Origin: Drosophila pseudoobscura
Lineage: Eukaryota; Arthropoda; Insecta; Diptera; Drosophilidae
DNA length: 64,000 bases
Assembly: GCF_009870125.1 (NCBI RefSeq)
Contig: NC_046681.1
Span: 27,240,001 to 27,304,000, forward strand
Direction of reading: 5' to 3'
Shown here piece by piece: positions 19,177 through 30,954 of this stretch. Numbering within the stretch: the stretch's first letter is position 1; every line of letters begins with the position of its first letter. Made by a program: the position numbers and the translations under genes. The notes beneath the pieces were generated by a model, which was given only the letters and a program-made list of their open reading frames with translations, did not search any database and was not told where the DNA came from.

Positions 19177-19251
19177 CTTAAAATCTTACAAGTTATCAGA
19201 GCTATGAGGGCACACATATGTATATCCGAGTATGCACGAGTATATATGAGA

Positions 19252-22200
19252 CTACACGTCCAGATTGTTCGCCGTCGAAGCCACCTCCAGCGACATCTGC
19301 ATCTGCACGCCATCGCCCTTGGTCGGCCTGTAGGTTAACGAATTGGCCCGCGCCTTCCGACCCATAAAGTGTCGCTCCACCCATTTGAGGAGCGTGTACA
19401 CGGAATCCGTCGAGGGCAGGCGATGATCGGCTGCGGTCTTGACTATGTCCGACGAGGTTATTCGGAAAGTTCTCGCCATTCCTTTGAGTGCCTATTATAG
19501 GATTAAAGGATTGGATTATTTTTTAAGTTGATTTCCCAGAGTGGGGCTGTGCTGGCTCTCTGTACGTACCACCATGGCATCCTCATCGGTAAGATCATCA
19601 CCCACATAGATAATCTTAATACGCTCGTTCCAGTCCACACCGAAGGATGTGCGCAGAATGTAAATGGAGGCGCGACCCTTGTTCCACTGAACTGGAGGAC
19701 GAGCCTCCAGGGCACAATGCGCCTCCGTTGCCCGAAAGCCGTACTTCTCCATGAGAGAGCGCGCCTTATCCACCATGTCCCCGCGCAAATGATTGGGCGT
19801 CTCCCGGTAGTGGAATGTGAGCAGTGCCCCCTTGTTCTCCACCCAGGCGCCGTCCTTGCACACCGAATCCTGGAGAGCCTTCAGAAGATCACTGACCTTC
19901 TTCTCATACTCCATGGGCATGGGATGGACAAACTTGCTGCCGTCTGGATGGAGAATTTCGAGACCATGGTTGCCGGCATATGTGATGCCTTCGATGCCGA
20001 CCATTTTCTTTACATTGTCCACATTGCGGCCTGAGATGACGGCCACATAGACGTCGGAGTGGTTGGACAGCTTGTAAAGGACATTCTTGATCTCTGGCGA
20101 AAGCGTGGCTAGATCCGGATGCGGAGCAATCGGTGCCAAGGTGCCGTCGTAGTCCAGCAGCAGTGCTAGCTTGTGATTGTACCCGATGTATCTAATTGAT
20201 TAACGGATTAGTTTGAGAGAGGATTCTTTAACCCTGTCACATTCGACTCACTTCAATAAGTAGTCGTCGAAGTCATCCACAGAGACAGGCTGCATGGTGG
20301 TGGTTCCCACATCATCCATCTCCAAAGCGCCTACGGCCTTGAGGAAGCAACGCATCCAGTGGCTGACATCACACTCCGCCTCGCGACGTCTCAGACGTGC
20401 CATGCGCAGGGCGCGCTCGTCGTCTGGCATGGTGAGGGCACGATGGATGACCTCGGCGGCCTCGTTTACCTCGTACGGATTGCAGAGCAGTGCCTCGTGC
20501 ATCATCTCCCCTGCACCGGCGAAGGGCGAAATTACGAGGACTCCTGGAATATCATTGATCTGGCAGGCAACGAACTCTTTGGCCACCAGATTCATGCCAT
20601 CACGTAGAGGTGTCACCAGGCACACGGCCGCATCCCGATAGAGGGCGGCTAGCTCGTCCTGGCTCACATAGTCGTAGATGTAGCGGATGGGTGCCCAGTT
20701 GGCAGTGGTGAAGCGACCGTTGATGCGGCCGACCAGCTGATCGACCTCCTCCTTCAGCTCGCGATACTCCTTGACGTCTGTGCGCGAGGGAACCGAGATC
20801 TGGAGCAGGCTCACCTTCTCCTTGTGTTGCGGATACTTCAGGAGCAGCGCCTCAAAAGCCATCAAACGATGCACCAGGCCTTTGGTGTAATCCAGTCGAT
20901 CCACACCCAGGATGATCTGTTGCTTCGAGGTCTTCAGCACCTTGGGTGCGTTCTGCGCCAAGTTCACGAACCGCTCGTACGGAATTCCAATGGGCAGTGG
21001 TCGGATGCGTACTGTGCGCCCGCCGTGCTCCACCAGCAGGTTATTCCGGTCGACGCGACAACCCAGACTCCGCTGACAGCAGTCCACAAAGTTTAGACAG
21101 TAGTCCTGTATGTGGAACCCGACCAAATCGCAGCCGAGCATACCCTAAAAAACGAAGAAACGATAAAGGACGGATTTATGGATAAGAATGGGGCGGAAGA
21201 TAGGGAGGCGCACCTGTAGGATTTCATCGGACCAGGGCAGTAGGCGGAAGATGTCCCATGGTGGGAACGGGATGTGCAGGAAGAAGGCCAGACGACAAGG
21301 CAGGTTCTTCTCCTCGGCATGCTCGCGCACCCAGTTGGCGGCTAGCATCAGGTGGTAGTCGTGGATCCACACAATCGGCGGACTCTTCTCGCTGCCCCGA
21401 TTATTGGCCAGGCACTTCTCCAGGGCCTCGATGGTGCGCACTGCAAAGTGCTTGTTCACCGTCACATAGTCAGCCCAGTGCACCCCTCCGAAGTTCGCCC
21501 GCCCGGGCATCGAGTGGAACAGCGGCCAGAACATCTTGTTGCAGCATCCATTGTAGTAGCTGTCGAAAATCTTCGCGTCGATGTTCACCGAGACGACTTG
21601 GTCAGACTTGAGGCCGGCGGTGGGGGTCTGATCGTTCGGATTCGACTCGGGTATAGCCTCGTTGGGGTCCTCAAGATGGATGCCGGACCAGCCCACCCAG
21701 AGACCCTTGCCTTTGATAACCACGGGACAGACGGCAGTGACGAGGCCACCGGCACTGAAATAAGCACAGAGCAGAACAGAAGCGAACGTTATAAGGTGTG
21801 CCACATACTCGCATACAGACTCGCGCCTACGTCGATGTGATTGTAAATATCCCGCCCATTTTATGCAGAGTGCACGACACCAGATCGCTGATAAGGAGCC
21901 AGCTCATAAAATCAGCGCCTCAAACGGCAATTGTAAACAAGCTACGGGTCTCTGGATCCGGACTGCCCTCGAGACAATCGAATGCTTAGACCTCAAGACC
22001 GACTACGGCTGTAACTTCGTTCCTGGCATAGGTCGGGGAGCTGTTGCTTCGCCTTCTCCAGCCCCCATTCCATACACGTGACGAACTTTTTTCAGTGTCA
22101 GGTTCAATTCTCGCCTTCCGTTCCGAACATATGCCTTGATATAATGCCCCTCCGACTGACTAGTATTGACCCCTTTCACAGACTCTAGAAGGGTCAAAAA

Positions 22201-23114
22201 CGCGTAATAGACCTCGCTGATAAGGCGAGTCGTCGTCGCCCGCCATTCGTATTGAATTTGTTTTCTAATTTCATATGCTTCCATGGGTCTGGGCTCTGGT
22301 CCCGTCTGGCTGTAGTTCAGTTCAGTTCCCTTCGCTTCCATCCATCCCTGTGTGTGTTCGTATTCTCCGCTGATAAGGTTGACAACCTATAAGGCATGCG
22401 TGTCGAAACAACCTCAACTGCTACTCGTAGATGAACTGAAGCATACGTAGTTAGGTTGATTTCCCTATCGGGGATTGGGATTGGGTGGCGGCCAGGTTAC
22501 TTATCTTCAATGCAAATTATAGGCCTGCGATCTGAATTGGGTTACTTGGATTCTTTTGGGAGTGCGACGAACATGAAAGTTTGCCTTGACAAAACTTTGA
22601 AAGTCGACCTCTTCAATATTGACAAGAAAAACTATGGAACTTTTGAATTATTCGTATTATTTTCTATTGAATATAATTAATCGGTTTTCTTTGTATGGGT
22701 GCAATCCGAACTAAATATTTGCTTGTCCTTATTGCAGCGTTCAAATTGTGAAATCGACTTGGATTGGATTGGATCAGAGCAAGTCTACCTTTAGGGCTAG
22801 TTAATAATTTCTAAACTTTTTGAACAGTTGAGTCGATATTCTCATACAATGAATATTCAGCCTCTGTCCGATTACGTAAAGGAAATTAACAATATTTAAC
22901 ACAATTTTAACTCAGATACTCTCATCTTATAGTCACTTGAATAGTCGTTGATTTACAAGGATATATCAGATATCACTCACCTGGCCCTACGTTCCAGCTC
23001 CTGAGTTTTGGCATTACGAACCAGCACAAAGGGGAGGCGATTCGAGACAACGATCAAGCTGGCCTTGGTTGAGGGCTCGCCGGCGTTGGTCACAATGATC
23101 TCCGTGTCGGGCAT
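19252..23114 (-). CDS. Tps1: Trehalose-6-phosphate synthase/phosphatase
   Basis: Exons 22981-23114, 21214-21754, 20252-21144, 19570-20191 and 19252-19491 join in phase to 809 residues, the length I recall for D. melanogaster Tps1. The enzyme makes trehalose, the main haemolymph sugar, from UDP-glucose and glucose-6-phosphate. The GT20 synthase half shows VVSNRLP, AGGLVTAV, WVGWSGIHL, VWIHDYHLML, GVDRLDYTKGL and RDGMNLVAKEF. The C-terminal half is a HAD phosphatase: DYDGTLAP with the catalytic Asp536 and Asp538, VISGR, GNHGLEI and GDDLTDEDAM. Both catalytic sets look intact, so one protein may do both steps. The start at 23114 (MPDTEIIVTNAGEPSTKASL) gives the expected N terminus. Intron 1 is 1226 nt and, with the upstream region, is rich in TGATAAG sites. 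Confidence 0.97.
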
Positions 23115-24686
23115 TTTGTTCCGTTCCGCTGAGAATCAGCTCGAGATGCTCTACGATCGATTTAGAATGTGTTGGTGGAACGTTGATAGAAACTGCTCGA
23201 GGATGCAAAGGGCCAAAATTAGCACATAATTTGTGACTAAATTGGTTGTGAGATCGCTTTTTATAACAGCCGGGGATGGTATGGGAATGTGGAGAATAAA
23301 CACCTGCCTGTTGGACCTTATGAACTGCACTGACTGGACCTGGGACGTTGACGATCTATCAGTGAGCCTCTTCTATCGCCTATACTTATATAGACGGTCG
23401 AGACAAGAGCGCACGACCAGGAGCCGAAAACGTTTTCGAATGCTGATTGAAATTGAAGAGCAACTGCCGAGGGCTTTCGCCTTATCTGTCCAGTGCAATT
23501 CGCTTACGGATGAACCTACTCTGTGTTGGAGACTTTGGAAAAACTGTTTCCAGTTTTCCTAGCAGCGTTGAGATATAGTTTTCTCGCGGGAGCCAGAAGC
23601 AGCTCCGTACCCTGCCAAAAATAGACAAGTACTAAGCCAACTACTCGCTCAAGTCGCACTTTTCTGCTAAAAATTGATGCGCATCGAGCCCACCCCACCT
23701 CTCCACCTCCCACTTGGGTTCCACAGTCCACGTCCACTCAGAGACCAGAACCTAGAGCCCACAGCCCTCTCCTCTCATCTCATCTTATGGCTTATCAGAA
23801 AATAGTCCAGCGTTCTAGTCTATTAGTATAGCCAACTGATTACGAGTGTGTGAAACGTGCCAGAGTCTGCTAATTCCACTCGCTGGCTCGCCTGGCTATG
23901 GCCAGAGAAAAGAATCAAGTAAGAACCAATCCAAAGTCTCTCTTTTGACCCACTTGCATCCTGGGTTGTGACAGGATCCCTCAAGGGTCTACGATCGAGG
24001 TTTTAATATGTTATATTGGGGTTTCGGAGCCGCAGTTTGCCGGCAGGCAAATCCGTGCTAGTTTTTCTAGAATTAACTGGCCGCGCCTGGTATTATCAAG
24101 TGGAGAATGTTTCACGGCAACAGCAGCCGCCCGCCGCCTTCCCATCCCTATCTGCCCAGAGATCGATGGCGGTGGCAATATTGCCTTTCCTAGCGATAAG
24201 TCAACAAATCGAAGCGTAAACAAGCTTTAGTTTGGATGCTCTCTAAAGAACATCCGAAAAGTACATAGAATATTTATATTTATTTCTATTTTCGGGTTTC
24301 GTTTATGTTTGTAGTTCCCCGCAGTCTGCAGTCTGCGGTCTTCAGTCTGCAGTCTGCGAAGGCAGAAACAGAGTACAGTGCCGTGCGATACCTGGATCTT
24401 AAATCATTTCGGCGATCCCACAGAACTAACCTTGTATTGACCGTCATTTCCTCCCCACCTGGTTGAGACGATTGTTATTTGCTATCCCACTGATAAGATA
24501 TTGTCCGCTCTCTGCGTCTGCATTCTGTTTATCTAATGCACTTTACAAGATTCTTATTCTGAGTTGGTTAATTGTAGGTTGCAGGCGGAGTGATGCAAAG
24601 GGGATTTGTTTTGGCTGGATTATACTAAGTGGAAAACTCTGCTGAACTTGATCACTTGATCATGTTTGGTATTCATGCGCTTATCA
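21889..24686. promoter_or_regulatory. Cluster of GATA sites around the Tps1 5' end
   Basis: GATAAG on either strand occurs at 21890, 22219, 22372, 23481, 23791, 24195, 24492 and 24680, six of them as TGATAAG. Random expectation in 2.8 kb is about 1.4. Fat-body GATA factors (Serpent) use this word, and fat body is the main site of trehalose synthesis. The link is inference. Confidence 0.5.
23385..23392 (-). promoter_or_regulatory. Candidate TATA box of Tps1
   Basis: The minus strand reads TATATAAG. A TCACTG sequence, an imperfect initiator, lies about 25 bp downstream near 23362. That would give a 5' UTR of about 250 nt before the ATG at 23114. Confidence 0.45.
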
Positions 24687-25083
24687 CGACGCTCCGCTTG
24701 CGTTTTACGTGATTGGTGGCTGGTGGCTGGCGGCTGGCAATAGTTGCTGGAATCAGAATCGGAATCTGCAATAACAAATTTGCACTTCAAATCAAGAGCA
24801 CAAATTAGTCAGATTTGTAAGGTAAGGTGTGCTCGATGCAGCTGCGCTTCGGGCGGTCCATAACTGATAACCTCTGGCCAAGGGTCGATGCATTACGCTT
24901 GCACATTTTGATAGTTGTAGCCATAAATGCCACATGCGTCAATAGTTTGAGGCGACAAAAGCTACGTCGGGCCCTGATATTCGTGATGTAAGCAAAGGTG
25001 CGCTGCGCGTATAACGCTTGTTTGGAACTTGTAACGGCCGAATATTTACCAGGGCTGAAAACCTGCTCTCCTAGCACTTTTCA

Positions 25084-25091
25084 TATCGATC
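25084..25091. promoter_or_regulatory. DRE-like site upstream of Psf2
   Basis: TATCGATC, one base from the DRE consensus, 110 bp before the start codon, with a CGATAG half-site 8 bp on. DREF controls many replication genes, so the site fits a GINS subunit. Confidence 0.45.
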
Positions 25092-25200
25092 TTTTCGATA
25101 GACAGAAATTCCATTCTCTAAGTGTGAACGTATTTTCAAAAGTGTGCCCATACCAATCAAATTGAATTGTTTATATCCACAACAAAAGAGCCAACCATCC

Positions 25201-25869
25201 ATGGATCCGGCCATTATTGAGTTTATTGGGGAAAAGTGCATGATAAGCATAATTCCCAACTTCTCCAACGAGCCGCTGCACCTTATCTATGGCTCGGTGG
25301 GCCCGTTCCGAGCCGGCTTCCCTGTGTTCGTACCCCTGTGGATGGCAACGCATTTAAGAAAACAACAAAAGTGCCGCATAGTGCCGCCCGAATGGATGGA
25401 CATGGACATACTCGAGGAGATCAAAGAAGAAGAGAAACGCTCCAAGTAAGTTACATATCATATCGGTACAGAAAGCTCTTTCTATAGTTTGGCCCCACAC
25501 AGATTCTTTACCAAAATGCCGTCCGAGCATTACATGGTTGTGGCCCAATTGGTCATGAGCACCGCACCGGATGATGTGCCTCGCTGTGAGGAGCTACGCA
25601 CTGTCATCAAGGATATATTTGACATTCGCGAGTCGAAGCTGCGCACCTCCATCGATGCCTTCATCAAGGGCGAAGGCACATACGCCAAGCTGGATAACCT
25701 GACGCTCCTGGAAATACACAGCGTGCGTCCCATTCTGCCCTACTCCCTCGATCACATAGCGCGCTACCAGCGAACGGCCACAGCCTCCCAGCGTGATACT
25801 TCTATGCTGAGCGCTTCGATGGCTGGTTCGAGTACGGGACCAGGAAGCAATTCGCTCTTTTCGCAGTGA
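25201..25869 (+). CDS. Psf2: GINS complex subunit Psf2
   Basis: Exons 25201-25445 and 25503-25869 (57-nt intron) join in phase to 203 residues. The N-terminal B-domain begins MDPAIIEFIGEKCMISIIPN, with the family phrases LIYGSVGPFRAGFPVFVPLW and IVPPEWMDMDILEEI. The helical A-domain includes RSKFFTKMPSEHYMVVAQL, LRTVIKDIFDIRESKLRTS and LTLLEIHSVRPILP. GINS (Psf1-3 and Sld5) joins Mcm2-7 and Cdc45 in the replicative helicase. The Ser/Thr-rich tail after LDHIARYQR is typical of insect copies. ATTAAA signals lie at 25899-25904 and just after. The foldback-like repeat begins about 300 bp further on. Confidence 0.96.
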
Positions 25870-26204
25870 TAGAAGTCATGGTTTACTCATATTCATAAAT
25901 TAAACTAATCAACCATAAGTAGATGTCAATTAAAAAAGAGATTGTGCTAAATAGCCATCCAGCAGTGTTGCAGCCATCCTGGACAAGCTAGTGGCTAGCT
26001 ACAAGCTCTGGACTTTGTATCAGCGGTAATTGGACCAACCTGGTCCGGACACTGCCATGGCCATCTTCCTTGAGTCCCACGCTGTTTTCTCCGCTTTTCC
26101 AGTCCGCTTGCCATCGGTACCCCCTCCGCGGATGATTCTGTGGCAGCCATTGGCTTTCCTGCTGCGGACCATAGCCATGATGCCGCTGATGTGTCGCTGA
26201 GTTG

Positions 26205-26825
26205 ATAATGTGGCGTTCCGTCCGCTGCAGCAGTGATCGACAGCGGAATTGTCATTTCGCAATCGGGCGAGTCCTGCCAATCGACTGCCGTCGGAAAAAG
26301 GGACATCCTTTTTTTCACGATTTTTGCAAAAAAATCCTTAAATTTGACAAAAATCGGCCTCATTTCATAGTGAAGATTTTGATGCCGTTAGACAGTCTAG
26401 ATCCACACACTCCTGGGATAGTTGATCCTGCAGCAATCTGGCGATCTGGATCCTCACGATCCTGGGTGATTTGGTCCTGCACCGATCTGGCCCTGTTTAC
26501 CCGAGATATAGCATTCCGAAGAGTTGGATTTTGCATTTCATTATTATACTGGCTTTTCCGTAGGCTATATTTCTGCTATCCGTCAGCCGATCGGAGTGCG
26601 GCATGTCTTTTCGTGATCGGGAGAGTCCTGACAATCGATTGCAATCGGAAAACGGGACATCCATTTTTCCACGATTTTTGCAAAAAATCATGATGGTTAC
26701 ATCATTAAATTTGCCAAAAATCGGCCTCATTTTCATAGTCGAGATTTTGATGCCGTTCGGCAGTCTGGATCCTCAGAGAGTTGGTCCTGCACCGATCTGG
26801 CCCTATTTGTCTAAGATATAGCCTT
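26205..26825 (-). repeat. Left arm: about two inverted 319-bp units
   Basis: The unit phrases (GGTCCTGCACCGATCTGG, TGATGCCGTTCGGCAGTCTGGATCC, CATGTCTTTTCGTGATCGG) occur in reverse orientation to the right-arm array. The outer unit, before about 26,470, is clearly more diverged. Sequence between about 26,030 and 26,205 may be an even older copy. Confidence 0.7.
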
Positions 26826-29009
26826 TTGAAGATTTGCATATCATTAAAATACCATTACGTTATTTAGCTCTTCCTTTTATCTTGGCAGGTCGCAACCTCG
26901 GGTGGCTAGGAATGCTTCTTGCGTGTCGTGATCACCGATTAGCCCACCACTGTTTACCAGGGATATCACCCTTTTAGCCTTCCGGTTCATATGACGATGA
27001 CGGCTGTCCACTCCAGAAGCCTGACGCCGGACACTACGCCGTACGCCGCATGGGACATGATTACTGACGAGCGAGGCTGTGTCCTTTGGCTCCAGCAGGA
27101 CAGAAGCGCACCCCTTGCAAGACTCTAGCCAAACAAGCCATCGCCATCCTTCGACCTGTCCATCGAAAACAAGACTTTGACTATGCATCCAACGGATGGG
27201 CTATTCCGGCTACTAGAACCAAGAAAGATATCCTTATTGTTAGGTTTAAGGATATACGCGTCTATATATTTAGATAGTAGATACAAATGTTTTCCAATTG
27301 TTTATTTGTTTATACTAAGCTAAGTTATGATGAATAAAACCATTGAAAAATCATCCTTGCTGTATCCTGTTTCGGGGAAAATATGACGGGGAATATTGGG
27401 AACAAAAGAGCAGAAAATATTTAATATTTTTTATTGGGGAACATGTCCTTGATCCTTGAGAAGGACTTCATTAAATCAGGGACATTTTTTAGAGCACAGG
27501 AAGCCGTCGCATGTCCTGATCGGGCAACAATTCTGGGAGAAAACCAGAAATATGTATGTATCTGGCGAAAATATCCTTGGTCCTTGGTCCCTGATAAGGA
27601 CTCCATCGAATCAGGGACATTTTTTCGATCTCAGGAAGCCGTCTCACGCCCTGATTAGGCAACCAATAACGGAGAAAACAACAAAAGTTGTTGTTGTCAA
27701 TTGTTGTACAACAAATTTTTGTTGTTGTACAACAATAACTCTCAACATGCAATCGCTCAAGTGGCCATGAACGAGAATTTCAAAACTGGAATACCAGGCG
27801 AACAGAAATCAGCAGCAAGCAACTTTAGCGATTGAAAAAAATGCTGTGGCATACTTTTGGGGTTTGAAAAACATGTTAATAAAAATTAAATTAAAAGATT
27901 TTTTTTTAAATGAGCGACCTTCTGTTGATTTCTGTTCGCCTGGTATCCCAGTTATTATATTCTCGATTTTGGACATTTGAGCGGCCGCAAGTTTAAATTT
28001 GTTGTTGTCCAACAATTGTACAATTGACAACATTTGTTGTTTTTTCCAATATTTGTGGCCCGATCGGGACGTGCAACGGCTTCCTGTGTTCAGAATAGCT
28101 TCCTTGTCAAGGACGAAAGATCAAGGATACTTTCTACAGACAAATATACTTTCTTTTCTCTTTTTGTGGGATGGACCGTGTCATGGCTTCCTGTGCTCTA
28201 AAAAATGTCCCTGATTTAATGGAGTCCTTATCAGGGACCAAGGACCAAGGATATTTTCGCCAGATACATATTTCTGGTTTTCTCCCAGAATTGTTGCCCG
28301 ATCAGGACATGCGACGGCTTCCTGTGCTCTAAAAAATGTCCCTGATTTAATGAAGTCCTTCTCAAGGATCAAGGACATGTTCCCCAATAAAAAATATTAA
28401 ATATTTTCTGCTCTTTTGTTCCCTATATTCCCCGTCATATTTTCCCCGAAACAGGATACAGCAAGGATGATTTTTCAATGGTTTTATTCATCATAACTTA
28501 GCTTAGTATAAACAAATAAACAATTGGAAAACATTTGTATCTACTATCTAAATATATAGACGCGTATATCCTTAAACCTAACAATAAGGATATCTTTCTT
28601 GGTTCTAGTAGCCGGAATAGCCCATCCGTTGGATGCATAGTCAAAGTCTTGTTTTCGATGGACAGGTCGAAGGATGGCGATGGCTTGTTTGGCTAGAGTC
28701 TTGCAAGGGGTGCGCTTCTGTCCTGCTGGAGCCAAAGGACACAGCCTCGCTCGTCAGTAATCATGTCCCATGCGGCGTACGGCGTAGTGTCCGGCGTCAG
28801 GCTTCTGGAGTGGACAGCCGTCATCGTCATATGAACCGGAAGGCTAAAAGGGTGATATCCCTGGTAAACAGTGGTGGGCTAATCGGTGATTACGACACGC
28901 AAGAAGCATTCCTAGCCACCCGAGGTTGCGACCTGCCAAGATAAAAGGAAGAGCTAAATAACGTAATGGTATTTTAATGATATGCAAATCTTCAAAATGC
29001 TGTATCTTA

Positions 29010-30660
29010 GACAAATAGGGCCAGATCGGTGCAGGACCAACTCTCTGAGGATCCAGACTGCCGAACGGCATCAAAATCTCGACTATGAAAATGAGGCCGA
29101 TTTTTGGCAAATTTAATGATGTAACCATCATGATTTTTTGCAAAAATCGTGGAAAAATGGATGTCCCGTTTTCCGATTGCAATCGATTGTCAGGACTCTC
29201 CCGATCACGAAAAGACATGCCGCACTCCGATCGGCTGACGGATAGCAGAAATATAGCCTACGGAAAAAAAAAAATCCAACTCTTCGGAAAGCTATATCTC
29301 GGGTAAATAGCGCCAGATCGGTGCAGGACCAAATCTCCCAGGATCGTGAGGATCCAGACTGCCGAACGGCATCAAAATCTCGACTATGAAAATGAGGCCG
29401 ATTTTTGGCAAATTTAATGATGTAACCATCATGATTTTTTGCAAAAATCGTGGAAAAATGGATGTCCCTTTTTCCGATGGCAATCGATTGTCAGGACTCT
29501 CCCGATCACGAAAAGACATGCCGCACTCCGATCGGCTGACGGATAGCAGAAATATAGCCTACGGAAAAGCCAGTATAATAATGAAATGCAAAATCCAACT
29601 CTTCGGAAAGCTATATCTCGGGTAAATAGGGCCAGATCGGTGCAGGACCAACTCTCCCAGGATCGTGAGGATCCAGAGAATCAAACGGCATCAAAATCTC
29701 GACTATGAAAATGAGGCCGATTTTTGGCAAATTTAATGATGTAACCATCATGATTTTTTGCAAAAATCGTGGAAAAATGGATGTCTTTTTTTCCGATGGC
29801 AATCGATTGTCAGGACTCTCCCGATCACGAAAAGACATGCCGCACTCCGATCGGCAGACGGATAGCAGAAATATAGCCTACGGAAAAGCCAGTATAATAA
29901 TGAAATGCAAAATCCAACTCTTCGGAAAGCTATATCTCGGGTAAATAGGGCCAGATCGGTGCAGGACCAACTCTCCCAGGATCGTGAGGATCCAGAGAAT
30001 CAAACGGCATCAAAATCTCGACTATGAAAATGAGGCCGATTTTTGACAAATTTAATGATGTAACCATCATGATTTTTAGCAAAAATCGTGGAAAAATGGA
30101 TGTCCCTTTTTCCGATGGCAATCGATTGTCAGGACTCTCCCGATCACGAAAAGACATGCCGCACTCCGATCGGCTGACGGATAGCAGAAATATAGCCTAC
30201 GGAAAAGCCAGTATAATAATGAAATGCAAAATCCAACTCTTCGGAAAGCTATAACTCGGGTAAATAGGGCCAGATCGGTGCAGGACCAACTCTCCCAGGA
30301 TCGAGAGGATCCAGACTGCCGAACGGCATCAAAATCTCGACTATGAAAATGAGGCCGATTTTTGGCAAATTTAATGATGTAACCATCATGATTTTTTGCA
30401 AAAATCGTGGAAAAATGGATGTCCCGTTTTCCGATTGCAATCGATTGTCAGGACTCTCCCGATCACGAAAAGACATGCCGCACTCCGATCGGCTGACGGA
30501 TAGCAGAAATATAGCCTACGGAAAAGCCAGTATAATAATGAAATGCAAAATCCAACTCTTCGGAACGCTATATCTCGGGTAAATAGGGCCAGATCGGTGC
30601 AGGACCAACTCTCCCAGGATCGTGAGGATCCAGACTGCCGAACGGCATCAAAATCTCGAC
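29010..30660 (+). repeat. Right arm: array of 319-bp tandem repeats
   Basis: The phrase GCCAGATCGGTGCAGGACC recurs near 29021, 29311, 29630, 29949, 30268 and 30587. Spacing is 319 bp except the first (about 290, because of a deletion around 29265). Units are nearly identical. The array stops abruptly at TCAAAATCTCGAC near 30660. I recall a 319-bp dispersed tandem family called Leviathan in D. pseudoobscura; that match is from memory and unverified. Confidence 0.9.
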
Positions 30661-30661
30661 C

Positions 30662-30925
30662 AGAATACCCAGATACGCGTGGTTGAGGGCTTACCCGAAC
30701 ACAATCTTCTTTAGCTCGCTCGACAAAGTTGCTGGTTGGTGTGTGGTCCATGCCCTGCGTCGCTTGCCAATGATGGAAGCCCATCCCCCAGGGGCCAAGG
30801 TAAATGTCCTGATGTCCAGTTCTCACGTGCGCAGTGTCACCATTTCTGGCCACTTTATGGAATATAGCTCCACTGACAGTGGCCTTCGTAACTTCCAGCT
30901 CAACTTTGTATTGGAACTGCAATAG
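30662..30925 (+). pseudogene. NXF-like NTF2-domain fragment
   Basis: The frame ending TAG at 30925 reads ...VVHALRRLPMMEAHPPG, AKVNVLMSSSHVRSVTISGHF, then LRNFQLNFVLELQ. Spacing matches the NTF2-like domain of the mRNA exporter NXF1/sbr family: LPxT at the start, a strand ending V-x-V 15 residues on, a (V/I)(T/S)V(N/S)G-x-F core, then LR-x-F-x-x-x-F. The family resemblance is moderate and read by eye. No start, RNA-binding, LRR or UBA region is present, and its left edge is the junction with the repeat array. It is therefore probably a truncated copy of an nxf gene. Confidence 0.4.
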
Positions 30926-30954
30926 AGAAAGGAGCAAAAGCTAAAGGAACCTGT

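Larger units (their letters stand above)
23115..25200. other. Divergent intergenic region between Tps1 and Psf2
   Basis: No coding region is supported. The left ~280 bp are probable Tps1 5' UTR and core promoter. Near 24321-24358 a CAGTCTGC phrase is repeated four to five times, and near 24717-24738 a GGCTGGTGGCTGGCGGCTGG run occurs. A short ORF at 24805-25077 (minus) lacks any domain or codon-use support. The right end is the Psf2 promoter. Confidence 0.45.
26205..30660. mobile_element. Large palindromic foldback-like element, no transposase
   Basis: Left and right halves are inverted copies of each other. Position x in the left arm pairs with 55821 minus x in the right over at least 26877-27540 against 28281-28944, with very few differences. 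Within about 700 bp of the centre the arms diverge but still pair: a GTTGTTGTACAACA-type block, and near 27775-27815 and 27915-27962 an inverted GGCGAACAGAAATCA block. The unpaired centre is only about 100 bp. Inner arms hold diverged ~135-bp direct repeats (CAGGAAGCCGTC... starting 27497 and 27632). Outer arms are 319-bp tandem repeats: about two units on the left, five on the right. A near-identical 103-codon ORF in each arm (26877-27188, 28633-28944) shows no domain. This is the architecture of Foldback or Galileo-type elements. I did not find target-site duplications. Confidence 0.75.

Noticed and set aside
24805-25077. 90-codon minus-strand frame between Tps1 and Psf2
   Set aside because: No family resemblance; it overlaps the likely Psf2 promoter.
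29010-30660. CRISPR-like appearance of regular repeats
   Set aside because: Units are 319 bp long with no unique spacers; it is a eukaryotic tandem repeat in an inverted-arm element.
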